A stretch of DNA of 64,000 nucleotides from Edaphobacter sp. 12200R-103 (GCF_010093025.1 NZ_CP048114.1:2542001-2606000); one strand, 5' to 3'; positions 34,192 to 43,782 are shown, numbered from the stretch's first letter. Translations and numbers: made by a program. The notes: a model not told the origin generated them from the sequence alone.

Positions 34192-35073
34192 ATGCCGATT
34201 CTGAAGGTTATTGTGCTCGCCATTGTGCAGGGACTCGCCGAGCTTCTGCCGGTCTCGAGCTCTGCTCACGTTGTTGTCGCGGAAAAGCTGATGGGGCTCG
34301 ACCCCTCCTCCCCGGAGATGACGCTTCTGCTGGTCATGCTTCATACGGGTACGATGTTCGCGGTCATCGTGTACTTCTGGAAGCAATGGAAGCGGAGCTA
34401 TTTTGCAAGCGCCGATGCCTTCAAGAGATTTCTGATCCGCGTGATCTGGGCGACTCTTCTGACCGGGATCATCGGCATCGCCATCAAGACGGTGATCGAA
34501 AAGACGATGTTTCATGGAGCACCCAAGGCAGAGATCGAAGAACTCTTCGGCAGGCTCGATCTGATTGCCCCGGCGCTGCTGGCTGCCGGTGTGCTGATTA
34601 TCATTGCGGGGATTCGCGAAAAGAAGGGCCCCCCGCCCCAGCAGGTCTACGGAAACAGCGTGACCATGCGACAGGCGGGATGGATGGGAGCCATTCAAGG
34701 ACTCTGCCTTCCCTTTCGCGGCTTCTCGCGATCAGGCGCAACCATCTCAACTGGCATGCTGGCGAATACAAGCAAAGATCGCGCTGAGAGGTTCAGTTTC
34801 GCGTTGGCCGTCGTTCTGACGCCGCCCGTGGTTTTGCGTGAGGCGATGCGGCTCATCAAGGCGTCGCATGCCGCAGCAGAGACGGGAGTGCACATCGATC
34901 TGCACGCAAGTGTGGCGACCAGCCTTATCGGCATGGTCCTGGCGTTTTTTGCAGGCCTGGTGGCACTGCGCTGGCTGAGCGCGTGGCTCGAAGAGGGGCG
35001 ATGGTATCTCTTCGGCATCTATTGTGTGGTTGCTTCAGGCGCCGTGTTTTACCTGCACCATCTGGGCTATTAG
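34192..35073 (+). CDS. uppP: undecaprenyl-diphosphatase
   Basis: 293-residue polytopic inner-membrane enzyme that recycles undecaprenyl pyrophosphate for peptidoglycan and polysaccharide synthesis. IVQGLAELLPVSSSAH (11-26) is the first catalytic motif (Glu17 and Ser cluster), and PFRGFSRSGATIS the second (conserved Arg). Seven or eight hydrophobic segments follow the family pattern. High-level family members confer bacitracin tolerance, which is known of the family and not shown here. Confidence 0.95.
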   Translation: MPILKVIVLAIVQGLAELLPVSSSAHVVVAEKLMGLDPSSPEMTLLLVMLHTGTMFAVIVYFWKQWKRSYFASADAFKRFLIRVIWATLLTGIIGIAIKTVIEKTMFHGAPKAEIEELFGRLDLIAPALLAAGVLIIIAGIREKKGPPPQQVYGNSVTMRQAGWMGAIQGLCLPFRGFSRSGATISTGMLANTSKDRAERFSFALAVVLTPPVVLREAMRLIKASHAAAETGVHIDLHASVATSLIGMVLAFFAGLVALRWLSAWLEEGRWYLFGIYCVVASGAVFYLHHLGY

Positions 35074-35076
35074 GAA

Positions 35077-35112
35077 AACAAGGGAGGGTGACTTAGTCGC
35101 CCTCCTCTTGTT
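35077..35112. terminator. bidirectional terminator between uppP and the DUF2383 gene
   Basis: AACAAGGGAGGGTGAC pairs with GTCGCCCTCCTCTTGTT around TTA; the stem has one mismatch/bulge. It begins four bases after the uppP stop and ends 16 bases before the minus-strand stop. Confidence 0.75.
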
Positions 35113-35128
35113 ATGTCTTTGCCGCGCA

Positions 35129-35593
35129 TTACCCGGCTTGCGGCTGATCCCGATGGTTTTTGACGTATTGGTGCGAGCTGAGGATGTGGGCCTGCTGCTC
35201 CGTCAGAATCTGGCGTACAGGCAGTGGCAGATCCTGCTTCAGGGCATCGGCATAGGCATCTTTGGCCGCATCCTCGCCCTCCTCGGCAGCGGCCAGCAGG
35301 CCGTGATCGTTGCCGCCCAGCTTTGCTTTCAGATCGCTCCAGACGCGATGCAGCGTACCGGCTGTGGTGCCGGACTCCTTGATGTCGTGAAATCCGTTCT
35401 GATGAAGAACCTCTTCGAGATCGCCGCGAAAGCTCGCTCTTTTCAGCGACTCGGCAAGGAAGTACCGTTTCAACGCCTCATCCTTCAGGTGATCGCCTAT
35501 CTCTGCGAATCCCTTCTGGCTATCGATAAGAACATTGATTACAGACGTAACGGCAAGGTGCATCTCGTTTCGCTTGTCAGCGTCGGTGGGCAT
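35129..35593 (-). CDS. PA2169/DUF2383-family four-helix-bundle protein
   Basis: 154 residues, all-helical. AVTSVINVLIDSQKGFAEIG, FLAESLKRASFRGDLEEVL, GTTAGTLHRVWSDLK and LLAAAEEGEDAAKDAYADAL match the DUF2383 ferritin-like bundle; the conserved GD/AEEGED acidic positions are kept. No enzymatic role is established for the family, which is often linked to stress responses. Start ATG 35593 has a GAGAGGGAAGAG region upstream. Convergent with uppP. Confidence 0.8.
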   Translation of the reverse strand: MPTDADKRNEMHLAVTSVINVLIDSQKGFAEIGDHLKDEALKRYFLAESLKRASFRGDLEEVLHQNGFHDIKESGTTAGTLHRVWSDLKAKLGGNDHGLLAAAEEGEDAAKDAYADALKQDLPLPVRQILTEQQAHILSSHQYVKNHRDQPQAG

Positions 35594-35966
35594 GAAATCT
35601 CTTCCCTCTCAAAGGAAATAATGGGGGTTAAAACACCAGTAGGGCAGGGTCCGCCGGCTGTCTGCGATTCTCCTTCACCGGCGGCGAGCAGAAGAAATCG
35701 CGAAAATTCCGCGCCCCTGCCCACTGGATTACAAAGGGCCGCCGAAGAGCCTTCGGCGGTAAGCTAAAAGCATAGATGCGGCTTTTCATCGCGGGTTTGC
35801 ATCCGGATACCTCTCCCGCAGTTTTTCGATTTTGTTTCGCATTTCCCGCAGGGCAGTCTGGGATAATCAAAGCTGCTCTGGTGGTTCAAGCCTCGATAGC
35901 CAACTGCTACGACCGGCCGGCACGGAGAGGCTCGGCTGCCGGCGTGAGAGGCTGTGCGGACCCCCG
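35594..35966. other. 373-base gap upstream of ftsK
   Basis: No convincing gene. A hairpin CGCCGAAG - AGC - CTTCGGCG lies at 35740-35758. GGGATAATC near 35870 contains a possible -10, without a clear -35. The frame that would extend ftsK upstream to 35832 runs through this region but lacks the hydrophobic or conserved sequence expected of FtsK. Confidence 0.4.
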
Positions 35967-38606
35967 ATGAAGACTCTAAGACTCGTCTCGACCCCTACTC
36001 GCAATCGCCGTCTGAATGAGATTATCGGCCTTACCGTTCTGGTGGCGGCTGTCCTGCTTTTTCTTGCGCTGGTAAGTTACACCCCCACCGACTCGTCGCT
36101 GAATACCGTGGGTGCGTATATCTCCGGGCGACCGGCGCACAACTGGACTGGAATTGCGGGTGCGTATGTCTCCGACGCGATGCTGCAGGCGATCGGTGTA
36201 GCGGCCTTCCTGCTTCCGTTGGTTCTGGGCCGTCTCGGTATCTGCTGGATGATGTCCCGCCCGGCGGGATCTCCTTTGGCCAAAGCCGTAGGACTGGCGA
36301 TGTGGGTGATCTTTGGTCCGGCCGCCATTGCGCTGCTGCCCGGCCACCTGCTGTGGAAGGGGACGCTGCCGATTGCAGGCACCAGCGGACGTCTGCTGGC
36401 CGACATGCTGGTAGCTTATCTCAATCTTCCGGGAGCCTCCATCGTCCTGGCCCTGATGGTTGCGTTATCGCTTTACCTGGCCACCACCTTCACGTTTAAC
36501 ACCGCACGCGAGTGGACCACCATGCGCTTCGGATTTGCGCAGAGGATGTGGGAGCGATGGGTTCAGTGGCGTGAGAGCCGGCAGGGGCCAGACCTGCCCG
36601 TAGAGCAGTATGGCAGCAAGCGGGAACGCGCGGAGCTTCGCGCACGCCGCGAACACGAACTGGCTGAACGCAAGGCACGAGAGGCAGAAGAGCGCAGGAA
36701 CAAATCCAATACGACGCTGCTGGGGAGCCTCTTCGGCTGGTTGAGCCGCAGGAAGAGAAAGGCAGAAGCCACAGCAAACGAAGATGAAACCTTCGCCGCG
36801 CCAGAGTCTTCTGTCTGGCACGGAATGCCGCGGACCATGGTCGATGCTCCTCCGGTGACAGCTCTCGGCACCGCAACCGCTGCGGTCGCGCCCTATGCTG
36901 AAGATCTGGCAAAGGCAGCGGAACCCGTGCGTGCTATCGACGATGCCTCCAATTTTGAGGGGCAGCCCTCTCTGCCTCGCATGATCGAGAGGACGGAAGC
37001 GCCGCCGCCGCGAGCGAGCAGGAAGCGGACAGAGGAGTTGCAGCCCGTTACAGCGCCTGCCGATCCTGCAAACTCAGACATCTCCTTCGGCAAGCGGGCC
37101 GATGCTGATATCAAGGCAGTCGCAATCTCTCCGAAAAGCGTTCGGGGCTACAAGCTTCCGCCATCTTCACTTCTGCATCGCAGCGAAGAGCAATCCACCA
37201 TTCGCGAAGACGTGCTGCGAGACGAGGCGCGGGTGCTGGTGGAGAAGTGCGCAGAGTTTGACGTCGATGGCCAGGTGACACATATCAATCCGGGCCCGGT
37301 GGTCACGACCTTTGAGTTCAAGCCCGACGCGGGCGTCAAGTACTCGCGCGTGACCGGACTCGCCGACGATCTCTGCCTCGCGATGGCGGCAGAGAGCATT
37401 CTGATCGAACGCATGGCGGGAAAGTCGACCGTCGGAATCCAGGTGCCGAACTCGAACCGTGAGACGATCTGGCTGCGTGATGTGGTCGAGTGCGAAAGCT
37501 TCGCGCAGTCAAAGTCCCGTCTCCCGATTGCGCTGGGCAAGGACATCAATGGCCGCATCGTCACCGCCGATCTGGCGGCGATGCCGCACGTGCTGATTGC
37601 AGGATCGACAGGCTCCGGTAAATCGGTCGCCATCAATGCCATGATCATGAGCGTTCTGTTCAAATCGACGCCCGAGCAGGTACGTATGATCCTGGTCGAC
37701 CCCAAGAGGGTTGAGCTGGGGATGTATGAGGGCATCCCGCATCTCTTTACCCCCATCATTACTGAAGCCAAGCTGGCTGCAAACGCGCTCCGGAATGCTG
37801 TTAAAGAGATGGAGCGCCGCCTGAAGCTGCTGGCTGCGAATCACGTCAGGAATATCGACCAGTTCAATAAGCTGTTCGATAGCGGCAGCGGACATCTCTT
37901 TGAAGACGTGAACCAGGAGCCTCTGCCCTACATCATGATCATCATCGATGAGTTGGCCGATCTGATGATGCTCGACCGGGCCAACGTGGAAGAAGCAATT
38001 ACACGACTGGCACAGATGGCGCGCGCGGTCGGCATCCACCTGGTGCTGGCGACACAGCGGCCCTCGGTCGACGTCATTACCGGCCTGATCAAGGCGAACG
38101 TTCCCACCCGCATGAGCTTCCGGCTGGCGACCAAGGTCGATTCCCGCACCATCATCGACTCCAATGGCGCCGAAAGCCTGCTGGGCCGCGGCGATATGCT
38201 CTACCTGCCGCCCGGCACCAGCCGCGTTCAACGCGTGCATGCTCCGTTTGTGACAGAAAAGGAGATCTCCTCCGTCACGGAGTTCTGGAAGGCTCAGGGC
38301 GAGGCCGAATACGCGGAAGGCTTCCTCGAAGGTCCCAAGGACGAAGCGGGCCGCGATCTGGATGGCGGTTCGGATGGAGAGTCCGACGATCCGATGTACG
38401 ACGATGCTGTCCGCCTCGTCTTCGAGTTCGGAAAAGCTTCAACGTCGCTCCTGCAGCGCAGGCTTCGCATCGGTTACGGGCGCGCTGCTCACCTGATCGA
38501 CATGATGTACAACGATGGATTGGTGGGACCGGCAGACGGATCGAAGCCGCGCGAGCTGCTGAAGTCGCCCGACTGGCTGAAAGAGATTGACGCCGCCATG
38601 CGCTGA
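35967..38606 (+). CDS. ftsK: DNA translocase FtsK/SpoIIIE
   Basis: About 879 residues. N-terminal membrane domain with four hydrophobic segments (about 20-40, 70-90, 105-130 and 155-180), a charged, low-complexity linker (about 190-395, rich in Arg/Glu then Ala/Pro), and the C-terminal motor: GSTGSGKS Walker A (546-553), IMIIIDELADLMM Walker B, LVLATQRPSVDVITGLIKAN, and the winged-helix gamma domain (YDDAVRLVFEFGKASTSLLQ onward) that reads KOPS sites. Anchored at the septum, it pumps chromosome ends and activates XerCD resolution. ATG 35967 lacks an obvious ribosome site; upstream in-frame starts cannot be excluded. Confidence 0.94.
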   Translation: MKTLRLVSTPTRNRRLNEIIGLTVLVAAVLLFLALVSYTPTDSSLNTVGAYISGRPAHNWTGIAGAYVSDAMLQAIGVAAFLLPLVLGRLGICWMMSRPAGSPLAKAVGLAMWVIFGPAAIALLPGHLLWKGTLPIAGTSGRLLADMLVAYLNLPGASIVLALMVALSLYLATTFTFNTAREWTTMRFGFAQRMWERWVQWRESRQGPDLPVEQYGSKRERAELRARREHELAERKAREAEERRNKSNTTLLGSLFGWLSRRKRKAEATANEDETFAAPESSVWHGMPRTMVDAPPVTALGTATAAVAPYAEDLAKAAEPVRAIDDASNFEGQPSLPRMIERTEAPPPRASRKRTEELQPVTAPADPANSDISFGKRADADIKAVAISPKSVRGYKLPPSSLLHRSEEQSTIREDVLRDEARVLVEKCAEFDVDGQVTHINPGPVVTTFEFKPDAGVKYSRVTGLADDLCLAMAAESILIERMAGKSTVGIQVPNSNRETIWLRDVVECESFAQSKSRLPIALGKDINGRIVTADLAAMPHVLIAGSTGSGKSVAINAMIMSVLFKSTPEQVRMILVDPKRVELGMYEGIPHLFTPIITEAKLAANALRNAVKEMERRLKLLAANHVRNIDQFNKLFDSGSGHLFEDVNQEPLPYIMIIIDELADLMMLDRANVEEAITRLAQMARAVGIHLVLATQRPSVDVITGLIKANVPTRMSFRLATKVDSRTIIDSNGAESLLGRGDMLYLPPGTSRVQRVHAPFVTEKEISSVTEFWKAQGEAEYAEGFLEGPKDEAGRDLDGGSDGESDDPMYDDAVRLVFEFGKASTSLLQRRLRIGYGRAAHLIDMMYNDGLVGPADGSKPRELLKSPDWLKEIDAAMR

Positions 38607-38650
38607 GCGAGACCCCTGTTCCGGTGGAGGAATGGTGGCTGAGCCAGCAG

Positions 38651-38710
38651 ACCGCAGATCCTTCGACTCCGCGCTGACGCGCATCACTCAGGATGACACC
38701 TCTGGGTGAT
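38651..38710. repeat. REP-like repeat copy 5
   Basis: ACCGCAGATCCTTCGACTCC ... CTCAGGATGACACCT, nearly identical over about 53 bases to copy 3 at 18670-18722. It lies between the convergent ftsK and DUF3999 genes. Confidence 0.75.
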
Positions 38711-38794
38711 GCTGAAGGAAATTGACAGGGAGATGTCCGCTGTCGTAAGTCCACAAAAGCAGTCCAACCATGCCGAGCCTAGGTGTGGACATCG

Positions 38795-40081
38795 CTAGCG
38801 TGACAGATGTCTTGAGGAGCGAATGGCAATCACGGCAAGAACGCAGATAACGCCGAGAAGCGCTACCCATACCAGCTCCGGATTTCGTTCCGTGATGGAT
38901 CGTGTGTCGGGCCGCTCCATGTAGATAGGATTTCGCTGCTCCGGCCCTATGCGCGCCGAGGCTGTCTGACCGCCCAATTGGATGGTTCGCGCAAGATCGT
39001 ATTCCGGCGCCGTTAGCGTGGGATCACCGTAGAAGAGTGTAAGCGGGTCGGTGGAAGACGCGTTAAAACAGAGCCGCCGCTGCCGCATCTGCAGCTGAAC
39101 CGCTGCGATGGGCAGCGGTGTATCGTCACCATTGTTGACAGCAATCTCGACTTCGGCGCTGCTCTGCAGGTTTGAGCCCAGTGTGGCGGGAACGCTCAGC
39201 CGTTGCTGATGGATGTCCCGTCCCGCCTGATTGACGTGAACCCGGAAGATGTTGCCCGAGATCGTCTCACCAGCGGATGCCGGCGTACCAGAGGCGTAAT
39301 CGACGATGGAGACGTTGCGGCTGAAGTTCGACCGATACTCCGGCGCAAGGACGAAGTTGACCCGCTCTACAGGGACACGCTGCGGAAGCCTGAAGTGCGC
39401 TACGCTCTGCCGTCCACGCTGCGTGATGGTGCTGGTCTCCGCTGCCGGAGCGAAGATCGTCTGGGCTTCCCGACTGGGGGGAACCGTGGCTCCCAGGACC
39501 ATGGAAGGAGAGAACTGAAGATGACGTGCTCCTGGCGCGGGAGACACCTCGAGCTCGACATGCAGATAGGGAAAGCTCGACTCCTGAAGCGGAAGCGTGG
39601 TGCTGCGCGACAGGCGCTGCGATGTGAGATCGAAGAGCGTGAACTCGCCGAGGCGTGTTCCTGCTGTCTCTCCAGCCTTTTCCGTTCCAGTGACTGTCGC
39701 TGAAGCGATATAGTCTCGGCCCCCCAGGTCGAGCACCACCTCGGTGTAGGGCCGATGCGGCATGGCCAGGTCGAAGGTGATTTTGTTGCTCTTTGTTCCG
39801 CGGTTGAAGACACGAGCCGGATCGACATTCGGCTGCACAGGCTCGCTTAATGTGATGGCATAGGGAATCTCGTGGGCCTGCGCCGTCTGGGCAAAGAGCC
39901 TTAGATCCCTGAGCGCGGGTGCGGCATGCTCGAAGGTGGCAGCGTCCAGCACGGCACAGTTCTGCCCGGCGGCTGTCGGTACGACAGAACGCTGATACAG
40001 GAAGAACTGCCGCTCCGGTGTATTCGATCTCGGAACGGCAGCGCCTGCCTGCCAGAGCAATAGAAGAAGAATCCACTTCAC
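38795..40081 (-). CDS. DUF3999-family secreted/membrane protein
   Basis: 428 residues. Signal peptide (MKWILLLLLWQAGAA), a long beta-rich periplasmic region (about 25-385) and one C-terminal membrane segment (LVWVALLGVICVLAVIAI) with a short basic cytoplasmic tail. The layout and the pairing with a DUF2339 gene match DUF3999. Function unknown; possibly an envelope assembly or polysaccharide partner. Its ATG overlaps the DUF2339 stop by four bases, so the two are translated together. Confidence 0.75.
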   Translation of the reverse strand: MKWILLLLLWQAGAAVPRSNTPERQFFLYQRSVVPTAAGQNCAVLDAATFEHAAPALRDLRLFAQTAQAHEIPYAITLSEPVQPNVDPARVFNRGTKSNKITFDLAMPHRPYTEVVLDLGGRDYIASATVTGTEKAGETAGTRLGEFTLFDLTSQRLSRSTTLPLQESSFPYLHVELEVSPAPGARHLQFSPSMVLGATVPPSREAQTIFAPAAETSTITQRGRQSVAHFRLPQRVPVERVNFVLAPEYRSNFSRNVSIVDYASGTPASAGETISGNIFRVHVNQAGRDIHQQRLSVPATLGSNLQSSAEVEIAVNNGDDTPLPIAAVQLQMRQRRLCFNASSTDPLTLFYGDPTLTAPEYDLARTIQLGGQTASARIGPEQRNPIYMERPDTRSITERNPELVWVALLGVICVLAVIAIRSSRHLSR

Positions 40082-42201
40082 TGGCTGCTTCCCGCCTTCT
40101 GAGCTTTATGTTGTGTATTCTGCTCGCGCAGCGACAGCCAGTCCTTCTGGTACGCGAAGCTGACCGCCATCAATAGGATGCCCAATCCGAGAAAACTGAC
40201 CACCCGGTATCCCTGGCTGAGGTTCCGCATGTCGTAGAGGAAGGTCTTACCGATGGTGACGACCAGCAGGAGCAGCGCCTGCCAGCGAACAAATGAGCTG
40301 CGCTTCCAGAACCCGACAGCCAGCAGAATCGCGCCATAGGCCATGAGAAAAGCTGAGATCGCGAGCGCACGTTGAAGCTCCGCCTCCGGTGTAGCAAGCG
40401 TAGCCGGCCAGAACGATCCAATCTCACGCATGCCAGCGAGGACTGCAATGAGATTGATGGCGATTACCGAGATCGCGGACAACTGGCCCCACAGCAAGTC
40501 CTCCTCGTCACGAAGAGCGATTCGCAGGCTGACCCAGGCTACCGTTGAAAGTATGCCGATTCCCACAAGCGCCCTTAAAAAATCGCCATTCGCGAGAGGA
40601 GCATACACAAATGATCGGGAACGCATGACGACAGTTTCGCGCAGACTGATGACGACCGCGATCAGCTGAATCGCTGCGAGGGCTATGGGAGAGAAGCGTG
40701 ATCTTCTCCATAGCTCGCCTGCATTCTTAGCCCGCCATGCAATCCATGAGAAGACAGCTAACGCCACGACTGCACCCAGGGCCGCCGCTAATCTCCTGTT
40801 GAAGAATGGCATCGGAACGGCCGCATCATACCAGGCCCTCATCATGACGACACGAACTACACCCAGCGCCACGGAGCCAACGGAGAGCCAACGCAACGTT
40901 ATGGCCGCCTCCTCTGAAGAGGAGGCGGAGAGAAGCGCAGGTAGTCCGTCTGCGGCGGAGGTTCGCACAGCTACCCACAACAGGCCGACTCCCTCTGCTA
41001 GCCACGCTGCCGTAATCCAGTGGCCATTGGCTTTCAAAGGAACCGCAATGGTAAGGAAGACCACCGCCAGCGACAGATGAAGGGCGGCAAGCAAAGCAGG
41101 CTGCGGCAGCCGCGCTATCACCAGGTATGCGGCCGCAAGAAGGAGCATCAGCCAGGGCAGAAACCAGTGCCGCTCCGAATCCTCCAGCACGGCATAAAGC
41201 GCCAGCGAAACAAAAGCTGCATTGCTAAGAGGAAGCAGAATGGTGGGAGCGATCCCTCGAAGGAAGCCGCGACGAGTTGGCGGCGAGGAACTTGCGGCTG
41301 GGGAAGCGAAGGCGTCGGAGACGAAGACGGCAAAGAACAGCACCACGAAGACCGTGGTTACGGCGAAGACGCCTTCTGTGTAAAAACGCAGATACCAGAA
41401 TGCGAAGTAGACAACGGTCGCGCCAAAGGCGGCAAGCAGCAGCCGGTTCCATGGCTTCTTCCGCACAAGCAGGGCTGTAGCAAGATCGATCGCCAACAGA
41501 TAGGTAAACAGGAACACCTCGTGGTTGGCTCCCGTCGATAGCAGCAGCGGTGTCGCCAGTGCACCAGCCAGCGCGTAGGCAGCCAGCAACTCGGCATCCT
41601 GCGCCCACGCCATGTAGGCATTCCACGCCGTCACCAGGATCATTCCCGCAAGCGCGCCCGCAGGCGGCAGAAGATGGTAAAGCTGCTGCGCGGCCCAGAG
41701 TGTGAGATAAAGAGCGCCCGTCCCGACCGCCTTGAGGGAGTACGAAAAAACGGCAAATCCCTTACGCCGGAACTGCTCTGACCACAGCACAACGCCCGCA
41801 CCTGCAACAAGTCCGACGAGAATGCGGCCGACAGGACCGATCCACCGATTATCGACTGCGAGCTTCAGGAACCAGGTCACCCCAACCATCAGGGCAACAA
41901 TTCCGATCCGGTTAAAGACCTGCGCACCGAGACGATTTTCAAACGAAGCCGAAGGCATAGGTGGAGAGGGATCTTCTGGAAGCTGCGCTGGCTCGGAGAG
42001 GGACACCGAAGGCATCGGCGGCGGTGGCGGGGCAACCCTTTCGCGCTGAGTCGCAGCCTGAGGAAGAGCCGCAGAGCGAAGCTCCGCGAGTTCTCGCTCG
42101 AGATTTGCGACACGCTGCGTCAGCGATCGAAGCTGTGCGGCTACGGAAATCTCGTCATCCTCATGCATCCTGTGCCGCGGCGAGAGATCCTCCGGCTCCA
42201 T
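40078..42201 (-). CDS. DUF2339 polytopic membrane protein
   Basis: About 707 residues. Short N-terminal coiled coil (LRSLTQRVANLERELAELRS), a proline-rich spacer (PPPPPMP), then some twenty hydrophobic segments. The start of the membrane region, FENRLGAQVFNRIGIVALMV with WFLKLAVDNRWIGP, is the DUF2339 signature. ATG 42201 (MEPEDLSPRH) is chosen: a TAGAGT box lies seven bases upstream, and the longer upstream frame has no conserved character. Molecular role unknown. It is divergent from the two-component genes with a 66-base shared control region. Confidence 0.85.
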   Translation of the reverse strand: MEPEDLSPRHRMHEDDEISVAAQLRSLTQRVANLERELAELRSAALPQAATQRERVAPPPPPMPSVSLSEPAQLPEDPSPPMPSASFENRLGAQVFNRIGIVALMVGVTWFLKLAVDNRWIGPVGRILVGLVAGAGVVLWSEQFRRKGFAVFSYSLKAVGTGALYLTLWAAQQLYHLLPPAGALAGMILVTAWNAYMAWAQDAELLAAYALAGALATPLLLSTGANHEVFLFTYLLAIDLATALLVRKKPWNRLLLAAFGATVVYFAFWYLRFYTEGVFAVTTVFVVLFFAVFVSDAFASPAASSSPPTRRGFLRGIAPTILLPLSNAAFVSLALYAVLEDSERHWFLPWLMLLLAAAYLVIARLPQPALLAALHLSLAVVFLTIAVPLKANGHWITAAWLAEGVGLLWVAVRTSAADGLPALLSASSSEEAAITLRWLSVGSVALGVVRVVMMRAWYDAAVPMPFFNRRLAAALGAVVALAVFSWIAWRAKNAGELWRRSRFSPIALAAIQLIAVVISLRETVVMRSRSFVYAPLANGDFLRALVGIGILSTVAWVSLRIALRDEEDLLWGQLSAISVIAINLIAVLAGMREIGSFWPATLATPEAELQRALAISAFLMAYGAILLAVGFWKRSSFVRWQALLLLVVTIGKTFLYDMRNLSQGYRVVSFLGLGILLMAVSFAYQKDWLSLREQNTQHKAQKAGSSQ

Positions 42202-42208
42202 GGCAATT

Positions 42209-42214
42209 ACTCTA
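42209..42214 (-). promoter_or_regulatory. TANNNT box upstream of the DUF2339 gene
   Basis: On the minus strand TAGAGT ends 7 bases before the ATG at 42201. With the box at 42256-42261 it makes a compact back-to-back control region. Confidence 0.4.
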
Positions 42215-42255
42215 CTGCCTGCGCAGGGCATATGACATGGAAAAGTCACACTTGA

Positions 42256-42261
42256 TAAGCT
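42256..42261 (+). promoter_or_regulatory. TANNNT box upstream of the receiver-Hpt gene
   Basis: TAAGCT ends 6 bases before the ATG at 42268; no Shine-Dalgarno is visible. Confidence 0.4.
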
Positions 42262-42267
42262 GCACGC

Positions 42268-43005
42268 ATGACGGAACAGCCTCAGCATCAGGTCCTCATC
42301 GTTGACGATGACCTGCTGATTCGCGAATTGATCGAATTACTGCTGTCCCGCAGAGGATTTGCAGTCCATCAGGCCGCATCGGGAGAGGAGGCTCTTGCCA
42401 TACTGGCAAACACGGAGGAACTCCGGCCTTCTATCGTGCTTGCCGATATGCAGCTTCCCGGGATTGCGGGAACAACTCTCGCCAACGGACTTCGAACCTT
42501 GCTCGGCAGTGGGATACGTATCCTGGCCATGAGCGGAAGTCAGCCGGATGAGGCGAAGCTGGAAGGCTTCGACGGATTTGTGCGAAAACCGTTTCGTGAG
42601 ACCGCCCTTAACATACTCCTCGGGGAGGATGTGCCATCATCAGAGGGCGTGGACTCCCCGGCTTCTTTGCCCTTGAACGAGGAAGTCTATGAAAAGCTGG
42701 CCAGTTCGATGAGCCAGATGCAACTTACAAAACTCTATCAACTCTGTCTGGACGACTGTCGGCGGCGCATCGACGTTATACGACAAACTGCCGGCCAGAA
42801 TAATATGGACGCCTGCAGGAAAGAGGCGCACACCATCAAGGGAAGCTGCGGTATGGTGGGAGCGACAGAAATTGCATCACTTGGTGAATTTATTGAAAGC
42901 CATGGTCTGGTTACGAATCCAGAAGATGCCCTCCATCAGATGATGCTTGCCTGCGGACGCTTGAAAGATCAATTGTGCGCCCGCGGACTCAGCATCCAAT
43001 GGTAA
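42268..43005 (+). CDS. response regulator receiver fused to an Hpt domain
   Basis: 245 residues. Receiver domain (7-120) with acidic pair Asp13-Asp15, phosphoacceptor Asp60 (VLADMQLPG), Ser/Thr switch near 89 and Lys107 (RKPF). After a linker, residues about 135-240 form a histidine phosphotransfer bundle with KEAHTIKGSCGMVGA, His188 being the phosphorylated residue. Such proteins shuttle phosphate within a phosphorelay. There is no DNA-binding output. A LuxR-type regulator follows 29 bases later; no histidine kinase is present nearby, so the cognate sensor must be elsewhere. Confidence 0.92.
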   Translation: MTEQPQHQVLIVDDDLLIRELIELLLSRRGFAVHQAASGEEALAILANTEELRPSIVLADMQLPGIAGTTLANGLRTLLGSGIRILAMSGSQPDEAKLEGFDGFVRKPFRETALNILLGEDVPSSEGVDSPASLPLNEEVYEKLASSMSQMQLTKLYQLCLDDCRRRIDVIRQTAGQNNMDACRKEAHTIKGSCGMVGATEIASLGEFIESHGLVTNPEDALHQMMLACGRLKDQLCARGLSIQW

Positions 43006-43034
43006 GACCATCAGAAGGCAAGGAGAATTGAAGA

Positions 43035-43742
43035 ATGAAGGAGTCCGGAAAGAATTCTGCCGACAGGTCCAACGGAGATGCGCGCATTCGCGTTGTCGTA
43101 GCCGATGATCACCCGGTGGTCCGCTTCGGCGTCCGCAACATGCTGGAGCACGATCCAGCCTTCCAAATTGTGGGAGAAGCAGGGGACGGCGATGAGGCCA
43201 TCACGCAGACGCTGGACCTTGAGCCCGACGTCCTTCTGCTGGATGTACAAATGCCCCGTCTTCCGGGCCTGGAGGCCATGCGCGCCATCATGGATCGCTC
43301 TCCGCGCGTGAAGATCATTATTCTCACAAGCACTGTTTCGACCCAGCAGGTAATCGAGGCCCTGCAGATCGGAGCGCGCGGCATCGTTCTCAAGGACTCC
43401 GTCGCAGCCGATCTGACCACCGCAATGCGTGCCGTTCTCTCCGGGGACTACTGGATTGGCGGCGAGCGAGTGATGAATCTGGTGACAGCGCTCAACGACC
43501 TGATGAAGCAGGCCGCGGCTACCCCGGAGAGAAAAACCTACGGATTGACACCTCGTGAGCTTGATGTCGTGACCTGCATCGTGGAAGGCTGCAGCAACAA
43601 GGATGTCGCCAAACAATTTGCCATCAGCGAGGAGACCGTCAAGCGCCATCTTTCGAACATCTTCGACAAGACCGGCGTCTCGACCCGGCTTGAGCTGGCG
43701 CTGTTTGCGATCGCTCACAAACTGGTGAAGCTGGAAGCCTGA
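43035..43742 (+). CDS. NarL/FixJ-type response regulator with LuxR HTH
   Basis: 235 residues. Receiver domain with VVADDHPVVRFGVRNML, phosphoacceptor Asp70 (LLLDVQMPRLPG), Thr at the ILTSTVS switch and Lys109-region (GIVLKDSV). LuxR-type helix-turn-helix at about 168-232: LTPRELDVVTCIVEG, then ISEETVKRHLSNIFDKTGV. AAGGAG lies eight bases before the ATG. Follows the receiver-Hpt gene, and probably takes phosphate from the same relay. Its target genes are unknown; a role on the divergent DUF2339 operon is an inference from position only. Confidence 0.94.
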   Translation: MKESGKNSADRSNGDARIRVVVADDHPVVRFGVRNMLEHDPAFQIVGEAGDGDEAITQTLDLEPDVLLLDVQMPRLPGLEAMRAIMDRSPRVKIIILTSTVSTQQVIEALQIGARGIVLKDSVAADLTTAMRAVLSGDYWIGGERVMNLVTALNDLMKQAAATPERKTYGLTPRELDVVTCIVEGCSNKDVAKQFAISEETVKRHLSNIFDKTGVSTRLELALFAIAHKLVKLEA

Positions 43743-43770
43743 GCCTTCCGGTAGGCGGCGGCGTCTTCAG

Positions 43771-43776
43771 TAAGAT
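43771..43776 (+). promoter_or_regulatory. TANNNT box upstream of ypdA
   Basis: TAAGAT ends 6 bases before the ATG at 43783; GGAT in the gap is too close to the start for an effective Shine-Dalgarno. Confidence 0.45.
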
Positions 43777-43782
43777 GGATTT

